DNA of 37,737 bases from Treponema sp. (GTDB lineage: Bacteria; Spirochaetota; Spirochaetia; Treponematales; Breznakiellaceae). This document shows, one piece after another, positions 8,013 through 15,540 of the stretch. The notes under the pieces were generated by a model, which was given only the letters and a program-made list of their open reading frames with translations, did no database searches and was not told where the DNA came from. The stretch is taken from positions 1 through 37,737 of the forward strand of contig JAISCC010000093.1 in the NCBI GenBank assembly GCA_031265845.1. Reading direction: 5' to 3'. Every line of letters begins with the position of its first letter. Positions within the stretch are counted from its first letter, which is position 1. The position numbers were made by a program, and so were the translations under genes.

Positions 8013-9437
8013 ATGGACAAACAGGCGATCATCAGCGGATTGCAGAACATGCTCGGCGCGGACCGGGTGCAGGACGACCCAGAGATAATCAGAAAGGCGT
8101 CGGTTGACTACATCGGGTTTAGGCAGTACGAACGCTTTGACGGCAAAGATTGGGTTCCCAGAGCGGTCTGTGTGGTAAAACCCCGCACTACGGAGGAAGT
8201 GTCCAAGTCTCTGGCCTTCCTCAATCAAAATTGTATTGATACGGTTCCTCGGACTGGCGGTTCCAGCGTCACCCAGAGCATTGAGCCGGAAGAAGGCGGG
8301 GTCATCTTGGACGGCTCCGAGATGAACGAAATCATCACGCTGAATGAACAGGACATGATGATCACGGCCCGTTGCGGGACCCCCTTGGAGTACCTGGAAA
8401 ATTATCTGAACGAACGGGGATATACTTCCGGTCATTTTCCCCAGTCTCTGCCCCTAGCTCACTTAGGCGGACTCATCGCCACCCGCAGCATAGGACAGCT
8501 TTCCACCCTCTATGGAGGCATTGAGGATCTTTTAGTGGGACTTGAGGCGGCGCTGGCGGACGGTGAGATCATCAGGATAAAGAACAGCCCCCGCCGTTCC
8601 GTGGGACCCGATTTGCGGCATCTCTTTATCGGCAGTGAGGGGATGCTGGGCTTCATCACCGAGGCCACCGTCAAAATATTCCGCCACCGTCCCGAAACCC
8701 GCTGGATGCGGGCTTGGGCCGTCAAAGGCATGTCCATGGGGCTTGACCTTATTCGGGAAGTGATGGTGGAGGGCTACCGGCCTGCGGTGGCGAGGCTCCA
8801 CGACGCCGAAGAGGTGCAACGCATGTTCAGCGAGCCGGCGCCGGACGATTACTGCGTTCTGCTCTTTCTCGCCGAGGGTCCCGCTCCCGTCACCGCCGCC
8901 ATCGGGCGGGGGATCGCCGAAATAGCCGGACGCCGGGAAACCACCGATCTGGGGACCAGACCCGTCGAATCTTGGCTTAAAACCCGGAACGATGTCTGCT
9001 ATCACATGGACGAGCCGGTTTATTACAAATACGGCGTCGTGGCGGACACCTGCGAAATCTCCGCCCCCTGGTCTGGCATTGGCAGAATCTACGAGGCGGT
9101 GCGGGAACGGCTTCCCAAAGAGATGCCGAACTTGGTCTCCATCGGCGGGCATTCCTCCCACAGCTATGTTCAAGGGACCAACATTTACTTCACCTTCGGC
9201 TTTATCGTAAAGAACGGAGCCGAATCCGCCCGAACCGATTACATGAAAGCTATCACGGTGATCATGGAGGAGACTCTGAAACGGGGGGGCAGCATCGCCC
9301 ATCACCACGGATCGGGCAAATACCGCACCCGCTGGATGCCGGAGGAACACGGCAGTTCCTACTCGCTTCTGCGCAAACTCAAAGACGCCTTGGACCCGAA
9401 CCGTATACTGAACAAAGGCGTTCTGCTGACGGATTAG
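8013..9437 (+). CDS. FAD-binding oxidase, VAO family, AGPS-like
   Basis: A 474-residue flavoenzyme of the vanillyl-alcohol oxidase fold. The FAD pyrophosphate-binding loop RTGGSS is at residues 80-85, and GSEGMLGFITEATVKI follows in the FAD domain. The C-terminus has a triple histidine HHHGSGKYR (430-438) and a DPNRILNKG end, which resemble alkyldihydroxyacetonephosphate synthase more than GlcD or D-lactate dehydrogenase. AGPS proper makes ether lipids without net oxidation. Placed before EtfB-EtfA, this one more likely acts as a dehydrogenase of a hydroxyacid or glycerol derivative. ATG 8013 follows the upstream stop with no gap; AAGGAAG precedes it. Confidence 0.85.
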   Translation: MDKQAIISGLQNMLGADRVQDDPEIIRKASVDYIGFRQYERFDGKDWVPRAVCVVKPRTTEEVSKSLAFLNQNCIDTVPRTGGSSVTQSIEPEEGGVILDGSEMNEIITLNEQDMMITARCGTPLEYLENYLNERGYTSGHFPQSLPLAHLGGLIATRSIGQLSTLYGGIEDLLVGLEAALADGEIIRIKNSPRRSVGPDLRHLFIGSEGMLGFITEATVKIFRHRPETRWMRAWAVKGMSMGLDLIREVMVEGYRPAVARLHDAEEVQRMFSEPAPDDYCVLLFLAEGPAPVTAAIGRGIAEIAGRRETTDLGTRPVESWLKTRNDVCYHMDEPVYYKYGVVADTCEISAPWSGIGRIYEAVRERLPKEMPNLVSIGGHSSHSYVQGTNIYFTFGFIVKNGAESARTDYMKAITVIMEETLKRGGSIAHHHGSGKYRTRWMPEEHGSSYSLLRKLKDALDPNRILNKGVLLTD

Positions 9438-9489
9438 GGCGATCCAGTGTATTCAAGTGATTTTGATGTAGATGGATTTAAACGAACCG

Positions 9490-10320
9490 ATGAAGATTGC
9501 CGTTTGTTTTAAGGCCGTTCCCGATTTTGATCAGGTGGTCGAGGCGGATTGGGACAATTTTAATCTTGCCGCCGATTGGGGCTATGTAAAGCGGGTTTTC
9601 AGTTGTTTCGACGAGAGTGCCCTGGAAACGGCGTTACGGTTGCGCTCGGACTGGGAAGAGACGGATGAAAAAACGGAATGTATGGCCCTCACGGCGGCTC
9701 CCCTCCCATCGCCCCTCTGCAAGATGCTGTTCGCCGCAGGCTTTGACCGGGTGGTTGACCTTTCGCGCGCCCTCCCCGGAGGAGCGGCGGCGGAGTTCCG
9801 GCCCCGGCATATCGCGGCGATCTTGGGCGACTGCTTGGGACCCGCAGCCTGCGATCTCATCCTTACGGGCAGTCAAGCGGGCTACGCCGATACCGGCATG
9901 GTACCCCTGTTGCTGGCGGAGTTCTTGGGGATTCCCGCGCTGACCGGGGTCGAGGAACTGAAACCTTGCGCCGGGGGAATCGAGGTAAGACGGATCGCCG
10001 GCAGGAACAGGGAACGGCTCCGGGTCCGGTTGCCCCTGCTGGCGTCCTTGGGGAACAGCCCTGTATCGGCGCTTCGGGCGGTAACCCTGAGCGCCCGGAT
10101 CTCGGCATCCAAGCGGGACGCCGAAAGGCCGTCCGCCCCCAACGGCAGCGGCTTCAAACCCGGCGGTGTCACCGAAGAGCCGGCTTCTGGCGAAACGCCC
10201 CGTTTCCACCGGGAGAGGCGGTGTAAAAACTGCCGTTTTCTTCCCGTTGGCGCGGACTTGGCCCAAAGCGTTGCCGAAATACGGGCGGAATACCTGCGGG
10301 GATGGGAACAGTGGACATAG
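9490..10320 (+). CDS. etfB: Electron transfer flavoprotein beta subunit, first copy
   Basis: A 276-residue EtfB-like protein. It begins MKIAVCFKAVPDFDQV, typical of EtfB, and contains the nucleotide-binding segment ILTGSQAGYADTG. A longer frame starts at ATG 9472; I prefer 9490 because family homology starts there, but neither has a strong ribosome site. The C-terminal third is divergent and carries CKNC. It should pair with the following EtfA to take electrons from the FAD oxidase upstream and deliver them to a quinone, NAD or ferredoxin acceptor. A 52-bp gap separates it from the oxidase gene, and it overlaps etfA by 19 bases. Confidence 0.87.
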   Translation: MKIAVCFKAVPDFDQVVEADWDNFNLAADWGYVKRVFSCFDESALETALRLRSDWEETDEKTECMALTAAPLPSPLCKMLFAAGFDRVVDLSRALPGGAAAEFRPRHIAAILGDCLGPAACDLILTGSQAGYADTGMVPLLLAEFLGIPALTGVEELKPCAGGIEVRRIAGRNRERLRVRLPLLASLGNSPVSALRAVTLSARISASKRDAERPSAPNGSGFKPGGVTEEPASGETPRFHRERRCKNCRFLPVGADLAQSVAEIRAEYLRGWEQWT

Positions 10321-11306
10321 CCTTTGTCCTGCCGCACCCATCAGAGTCCGCCCTTCTCTGGGATCTCATCAGCCCCGTAAAGGAAGCGGGTGACCGGGTG
10401 GAATTCTGGTTGCCCGGCCCGGTTTCCGAATTCCGGACTGACCTTTGTCCTTTGACATGCTCCCCTGCTCGCATTCCGGACATGGTGATCTACGGCGTTG
10501 CGGCCAGCGGTGAATACGCCCACACGGACGATGCAGACGTTTGGGATGTCTGTTGCCACGAAAGCCGCATCCGCTGGCTGGAAACGCTCTGCACGGAACG
10601 GCGGCCTAGTCTTATCCTGTTTCCCGCTTCCTTAGCCGGTCACGAACTGGGAGTGCGCCTCGCCGCCCGGCTTAAGCGCGGCTGTTTCCCGGAAACCATA
10701 GCGCTCCTGCGGGAGGGGAAGCGGCTCTTTGCCCGCAAAAGAGTCTGCGGCTCAAACCTTGACTGGGACGCCGAAATTGAGGATTATCCCGTAGTGTTGA
10801 CCATTGCCGGAAAGAAGATGTCTTGGGACGACGGAGAAGGGGAAACTCCCCCGATGGAAAGCCGCCCGATGGGACATTTAAGCCTTCCTCGCTGGATTTT
10901 GGACTACGAGCGCTCCGAAGCCTTCCCCGCCAATCTTCTGGAAACCGCCCCCTTGATCTTTGCCGCAGGGCGGGGTTTGGGGAGCAGGTCCGCCTGTGAG
11001 CGGTTGCGCCGCGCCGCTGGACTCTTTGGCGCTCCCTTGGGCTTCAGCCGCGCAGCCGCTCTCAACGGCTGGGGGGGAATCAGCGAAATCATCGGCCAAT
11101 CGGGGCTTCGTTGCGGGGCGGAACTCTGCGTCGCAGTGGGGGTCTCCGGGGCCGCGGCCTTCATGGCGGGAATCGATTCCGTCTCCACTCTGATAGCGGT
11201 GAACCCCGACAGGAACGCGCCCATTTTTCGTTACGCTGATCTGGGGATCACCACCGGGGCGGAGGAATTTATCGCCGCTCTTGAAGTGGAAGCGGGAGGC
11301 GCCTGA
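10302..11306 (+). CDS. etfA: Electron transfer flavoprotein alpha subunit, first copy
   Basis: A 334-residue EtfA-like protein. The C-terminal FAD domain is clear: AAGRGLGS, FSRAAALNGWGG, IGQSG (the usual V-G-Q-T-G position) and VGVSGAAAFMAGI, then AVNPDRNAPIFRYADLGI. The N-terminal half is divergent and has no ferredoxin-like extension, unlike the EtfA of some lactate-oxidising bifurcating complexes. It starts inside the end of etfB and ends with a TGATG junction to the next oxidase gene, so the three are translationally coupled. Confidence 0.87.
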   Translation: MGTVDIAFVLPHPSESALLWDLISPVKEAGDRVEFWLPGPVSEFRTDLCPLTCSPARIPDMVIYGVAASGEYAHTDDADVWDVCCHESRIRWLETLCTERRPSLILFPASLAGHELGVRLAARLKRGCFPETIALLREGKRLFARKRVCGSNLDWDAEIEDYPVVLTIAGKKMSWDDGEGETPPMESRPMGHLSLPRWILDYERSEAFPANLLETAPLIFAAGRGLGSRSACERLRRAAGLFGAPLGFSRAAALNGWGGISEIIGQSGLRCGAELCVAVGVSGAAAFMAGIDSVSTLIAVNPDRNAPIFRYADLGITTGAEEFIAALEVEAGGA

Positions 11307-12859
11307 TGGGAGAGGAATGTATCGCCGCCGTTCCCGGTTATATTAGTTATTTTCATGATGAGTCCCGCATGGAAGGACGGGCGGATTACATCGCCTTTCC
11401 CGAAGATACCGATCAGGCCGCTGCCGTTATACGTAGGGCCGTCGCCGAAGGGATTCGCCTTACCATTCAGGGGGCAAGGACCGGTGTCAGCGGAGGAGCC
11501 GTCCCCGAAGGGGGACTCATCCTCTCCACCGAACGGATGAACCGTCCATTGGGCTTTTCCCCCGGCCCCGAAAATGTCCCGTTGTTGCGGGTACAGGGAG
11601 GGATGAGCTTCAAAGACCTAGAGAATTTTCTGCTTCAGAGTCCTTCTCTAGCTGATTCGGAAGCCGGGGATAGTTCCCTTTTTCGTGAGTGGGCGCGAAA
11701 GTTGCGCTTCCCCCCGAACCCCACCGAGACGACAGCCAGCATTGGAGGGGCTTTTGCCTGTAACGCCTGCGGACCCAATTCCCCGCGCTGGGGCAGTGTG
11801 GGGGATCATGTCAGGGGACTTGCATGGATCACGGCGACCGGGGATATTTGGCGCATCGAGCGGGGGCAGTATTGTTTTGACGGCAATGGCAGTCCTCTCC
11901 CCGGCGGCGGACGCCTTTCCTGCGACACCGCCCTTCCCGCCAGCGGGATTCGCTTCCTGCATCCCCGTCCGGGACTTGACCTGATAGATTTTCTCGCTGG
12001 CAGCGAGGGGGTTGCGGGTTTTGCGGCGGAACTTTCCATGGAACTCTGTGAACTGCCCGCAGCCGTCTGGGGAGTGGTTTTCTTTTTCAGACGAGATGAG
12101 GCGGCCCTCGACTTTGCCGAATCCCTGGGGCGCTGGCGGGAGCAGAGTCCCGGCGGAGAGGCGCTCTCCACGTTGGAATATTACGACCAACCCTCTCTGG
12201 AATTGGTACGGACACTGGCCTCTCAAAGAGTCGCTCTGCGGCAGCTTCCTCCCATTGATTCCGGAGCGGAGGCCGCCATCCAGGTCGAGCTTGAGGGAAA
12301 TGATCCGGATGTCCTGGAATCCATGCTGGCGGAACAACTGGAACTGTTCCTGTCCGCTGGCGGACGGGAAGATGACACTTGGGCGGCGGCAAGCTCCGCT
12401 GAACTTGAAAAATTCCACCTTCTCCGCCACGCCGTGCCGGAACTCATCAACACGGAGCTGGATCGGCGGCGGCGGGATATGCCGGAACTGCGCAAGACTG
12501 CCGCAGATTTCGCGATCCCACCACGACTGGTCCGCTTTTACCGCGAGACTTACCGCCGGGGCATGGCGGAGGCGGGGCTTCAGGGCTTCGTTTTCGGACA
12601 CATCGCCGAGGGGCGGCTTCACGTGAACATTCTGCCGAAAAGCCATGAGGAACTCCGCCGGAGCAGAGCACTGCTGAAGCGCTGGGCGGACTTGGTCATG
12701 AAGGATGGCGGACTCCTCTCGGCGGAAAACGGGATAGGTCGGCTCAAGCGGGACATCTGCCGCCGCCTTCCCTCGGCGCGGCTGGCCCAGATCCGTTCCA
12801 TCCTCCGTGATTTGGACCCTCGCGGTGTCTTTGGCGGCTTCGAACTTATGGGGGACTAG
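11306..12859 (+). CDS. FAD-linked oxidase, GlcD/D-lactate dehydrogenase type
   Basis: A 517-residue FAD-linked oxidase, the second in the operon. The FAD loop GARTGVSGGAVP lies at 56-67. The C-terminal FAD-oxidase domain shows GHIAEGRLHVNILP (His432, His439), matching the GHIGDGNLH metal-binding motif. The following motif, usually E-H-G-x-G, is ENGIGRLK, so one expected metal-ligand histidine is asparagine. The residue differs in a catalytic region, so the substrate may be unusual or activity altered. It is flanked on both sides by etf genes, and the next etfB starts directly at its stop codon. The likely role is oxidation of a 2-hydroxyacid with EtfBA as acceptor. Confidence 0.86.
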   Translation: MGEECIAAVPGYISYFHDESRMEGRADYIAFPEDTDQAAAVIRRAVAEGIRLTIQGARTGVSGGAVPEGGLILSTERMNRPLGFSPGPENVPLLRVQGGMSFKDLENFLLQSPSLADSEAGDSSLFREWARKLRFPPNPTETTASIGGAFACNACGPNSPRWGSVGDHVRGLAWITATGDIWRIERGQYCFDGNGSPLPGGGRLSCDTALPASGIRFLHPRPGLDLIDFLAGSEGVAGFAAELSMELCELPAAVWGVVFFFRRDEAALDFAESLGRWREQSPGGEALSTLEYYDQPSLELVRTLASQRVALRQLPPIDSGAEAAIQVELEGNDPDVLESMLAEQLELFLSAGGREDDTWAAASSAELEKFHLLRHAVPELINTELDRRRRDMPELRKTAADFAIPPRLVRFYRETYRRGMAEAGLQGFVFGHIAEGRLHVNILPKSHEELRRSRALLKRWADLVMKDGGLLSAENGIGRLKRDICRRLPSARLAQIRSILRDLDPRGVFGGFELMGD

Positions 12860-13678
12860 GTGCGGATCGGTGTATGTATAAAACAGGTTCCCGCCGGGAG
12901 CGCCCGGATGGATGGCGAAACCGGCGTCCTCGTCAGGGATTCTGCTGGAGGGATACTTAACCCCTACGATTTGTTCGCCCTGGAAGCGGCATTGCGGGTC
13001 GCTTCCGCCTTGCAAGCCACCGCCGCGCCGCAATCCGTCACGACGGGAACAGCCGCCACGGAAATTTTCGCGATTACAATGGGTCCGCCCTCTGCGGAAC
13101 AAGCGCTTAGGGAAGCTTTGGCTATGGGCGTGGATTCGGCGATCCTTTTAAGCGATTCCGCCTTTTCCGGCGCGGATGTGGCGGCCACTTCCCGGACGCT
13201 GGCGGAAGCCCTAAAAAAATACGGCGTTCCGGACATGATCTTCTGCGGACAGCAGACCACCGACGGCGACACGGCCCAGCTTCCTTTTGCCCTGGCTGCC
13301 CGACTCGATGTCCCTGTAGTGGGCTGGGTCAAGGAAATTGAGTGTTTCGGGGAGGATGGCTATTCGGTTTTGCAGGAACTTTCCACGGGGACTGTCCGTG
13401 TCCGGGGCGCGTATCCGGCGCTTTTTGCCATCAGCCGGGAGGCGGCCCGACCTCGCGCGCCAAGTCTGCCCCGCCGTCTTGCGGCGAAAAAATTGCCCGT
13501 CACGGTTTGGGGACTCGCCTGCCTGCCGAACCCGGATCCCTTGCGTTACGGCTTGGCCGGTTCCCCAACCCGCGTAAAGAAACTGTACATCCCGGTACAG
13601 AACGCTAAAACGCCTCCCCGCCGCGTGGAAGCCGCCGAAGCCGCATCCCTGATACGCAACGCCCTGGCGGAATGTTGA
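12860..13678 (+). CDS. etfB: Electron transfer flavoprotein beta subunit, second copy
   Basis: A 272-residue EtfB. It starts at GTG 12860, abutting the upstream stop TAG, and begins MRIGVCIKQVPAGSARMD. The family adenine-nucleotide-binding motif is intact: CGQQTTDGDTAQLPFALAAR. A short insertion of about 15 residues follows the VASALQA segment. It is closer to canonical EtfB than the first copy, and the two are clearly diverged, so this is not a recent duplication. Partner: the etfA that follows 52 bp later. Confidence 0.9.
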   Translation: MRIGVCIKQVPAGSARMDGETGVLVRDSAGGILNPYDLFALEAALRVASALQATAAPQSVTTGTAATEIFAITMGPPSAEQALREALAMGVDSAILLSDSAFSGADVAATSRTLAEALKKYGVPDMIFCGQQTTDGDTAQLPFALAARLDVPVVGWVKEIECFGEDGYSVLQELSTGTVRVRGAYPALFAISREAARPRAPSLPRRLAAKKLPVTVWGLACLPNPDPLRYGLAGSPTRVKKLYIPVQNAKTPPRRVEAAEAASLIRNALAEC

Positions 13679-13730
13679 AGGCGGCGCCGGGTATGACGTG
13701 CGGGCGTTCTTCGGAACAGGAGACGGCGCG

Positions 13731-14720
13731 ATGATCCCCTACACTAAATCCGAGGCGGAGAAGCTCATCTTAGTGTTGCTCCAGTCATACGCTGGCGGAG
13801 CGCATCCCATCTCGCTGGAACTTGCCGGAGCAGCCCGGAGGCTTGCCGCCGGGAGAGGATTTAAGACCGCCGGAGTCTTCATCGCCGGAGGACGCAGACC
13901 CGAACTCAGCGCCGCCGCTGAAGCTCAATTAAGGGGATGCGGTTTGGAGGAAGTCTACCTGTATCAGGACGAGCGCTTCCATCCCTTTATACCGGAACTT
14001 CACGCCGCCGCACTGCTTCATTGCATAGAAACCTTGCGTCCCGGTATATTCCTCGTGGGAGCCACCCCGGAAGGCCGGTGTCTGGCGCCGTCGCTCGCGG
14101 TCCCTCTGGAAACAGGGGTTACCGCAGACTGTACGGAACTGTCCCTTGACGCAGGGGGACTCTTGATACAGACCCGCCCCGCATTCGGCGGCGGACTTAT
14201 GGCCCGGATCGTCACCCCTGAAGCCCGCCCTCAGATCGCCACGGTTCGTTACGGGATTTTCCGGGGCGGGGAAGCGGCGGGAAACGCCCGCCTCCTGCCG
14301 GTTGAGACAGGACGCCTCCTCTCCCCACAGACGCGGGTCGAGGAAATCACGGCCATTTCCACCGGTGAAAAGGAAGCGGATTATGTACTGGCCCTGGGCG
14401 GCGGAATCCGTGCGCGGGAAGACATCGGAATTTTCAGGAGGATGGGCGGGGCGATGGGGGCGGCGTTGATGTGTTCCCGAAGCCTCGTTGAACGGGGCTG
14501 GCTTCCCCAAAATCTCCAAATCGGCCTCAGCGGGCGTTGTATCGCCCCCCGGCTTCTTGTTACGCTAGGCGTATCAGGCTCGGTGCAGTTTATGGCGGGC
14601 ATTCAAGGCGCAAAAAAAATCTGCGCCGTCAACACCGATCCCGACGCCCCGATACTGCGCGTCGCCGATGTCCCCCTGATCTGCGATCTCTACCAAGCCG
14701 CCAAAGCATACGGATACTGA
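13731..14720 (+). CDS. etfA: Electron transfer flavoprotein alpha subunit, second copy
   Basis: A 329-residue EtfA and the last operon gene. ATG 13731 is preferred because AGGAG (13718-13722) sits eight bases upstream; an in-frame GTG at 13698 has no ribosome site. The FAD domain shows LALGGGIRA, CSRSLVERGWLP, QIGLSG, VTLGVSGSVQFMAGI and AVNTDPDAPILRVAD. No ferredoxin domain is present. A 455-bp internal piece (14077-14531) is present again, damaged, at 17206-17672. Confidence 0.9.
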   Translation: MIPYTKSEAEKLILVLLQSYAGGAHPISLELAGAARRLAAGRGFKTAGVFIAGGRRPELSAAAEAQLRGCGLEEVYLYQDERFHPFIPELHAAALLHCIETLRPGIFLVGATPEGRCLAPSLAVPLETGVTADCTELSLDAGGLLIQTRPAFGGGLMARIVTPEARPQIATVRYGIFRGGEAAGNARLLPVETGRLLSPQTRVEEITAISTGEKEADYVLALGGGIRAREDIGIFRRMGGAMGAALMCSRSLVERGWLPQNLQIGLSGRCIAPRLLVTLGVSGSVQFMAGIQGAKKICAVNTDPDAPILRVADVPLICDLYQAAKAYGY

Positions 14721-15089
14721 CATCTTGCCCGTCAACGATTGTCCATGGCGGCAAAATAAGATAGGCTGGAAGGATGAGTGAATTTATACACAAATCGCGC
14801 ATTGTTTTGGTATATTGTATCACATAGTTTATCCCGCGAAGTACAGAAGGGTGGTGATAAATAAAGAGGCGGGCAATATATGAGATAAAATTTGTAGTTC
14901 GTATTCTATCACCGAGAATTGTTCCCGGGTGATGTCGCTTGGATAGATTGCTCTCATATTATTTTCGCCTTTTCTGGTGTTTTATTCCGGTATCTACTAT
15001 GGCTCAATAATACAACAGAAAGTAATGCGCAATCATTGCCATTTATGAGTGGAGATTGGCTTTCACACGAAAATTCGCGCGAAAAGATA
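14721..15089. other. Intergenic region, no gene seen
   Basis: About 370 bases after the Etf operon without a supported gene. No strong intrinsic terminator is visible behind etfA. The sequence becomes AT-rich to the right, leading into the promoter at 15090-15118. Confidence 0.5.
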
Positions 15090-15118
15090 TTGACATAAAA
15101 GATCATAGGATATATACT
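15090..15118 (+). promoter_or_regulatory. Strong consensus promoter
   Basis: TTGACA (15090-15095), 17-bp spacer, TATACT (15113-15118): close to the sigma-70 consensus and among the best promoters in the window. A GAAACGTT core just downstream could be part of a LacI-type operator (low confidence). It reads toward the small poly-C ORF and possibly the lipoprotein at 15541. Confidence 0.75.
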
Positions 15119-15163
15119 TGTTTCCGAAACGTTGTATACATTCAAAAGGAGTGTTAATAAAGC

Positions 15164-15295
15164 ATGAAAAAATCATATTACGCGGCGTACAATGCGTTGC
15201 ATGATGCGTCGTGTCCGGTAAAGCGTAATGGCGTCGTCGTGCGCGGCCTGTTATCAGCAATCCCCCCCCCCCCCCCGCATTTTGTGTACATTTAG
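15164..15295 (+). CDS. Small ORF interrupted by a poly-C tract
   Basis: ATG 15164, preceded by AAAAGGAG (15144-15151) and a consensus promoter, opens a 43-codon frame that runs into 15 consecutive C and ends shortly after (…SAIPPPPPHFVYI). No family is recognised, and no signal peptide is obvious despite the MKKS start. With 16 C (or 13) the same start reads on to 15456 for about 97 residues. Either this is a phase-variable small gene now in the short state, or a decayed leader. The good promoter and ribosome site are the main support. Confidence 0.35.
   Translation: MKKSYYAAYNALHDASCPVKRNGVVVRGLLSAIPPPPPHFVYI
15262..15276. repeat. 15-bp poly-C tract
   Basis: Fifteen consecutive C within the small ORF at 15164 and 265 bp upstream of the lipoprotein start. 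It is similar in length to the G tract at 3393-3408. Such tracts change length by replication slippage, and here one added base would open a frame of about 97 codons. Confidence 0.85.
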
Positions 15296-15540
15296 CCGCA
15301 AGCGTATATAACCCTTTTAAAGACAGTTTTACTCCTCATAACAAAGCGGATTTTGGCTTGAAATCCACGCCACTTAAAAGAAACTTATCAATATTTCCTC
15401 TTTTTGGGGCTGTCTCTCTTAAACCGCATATACAGGCGGCAATGCGCCGCTTTTAGTATAGCTCTGCCCTTGTGGGCGGATTAATCATTTGCCATGATCG
15501 ATTCCTCATGGGCGGCCATGGCTAAGTAAGGAAGGTTTTT

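Noticed and set aside
8532-9350. 272-codon minus-strand frame opposite the AGPS-like oxidase
   Set aside because: His/Gly/Pro-rich antisense frame without start signals; shadow of the real gene.
11648-13102. 484-codon minus-strand frame opposite the second FAD oxidase and etfB
   Set aside because: A GC-rich shadow of clearly real plus-strand genes; no domain recognisable.
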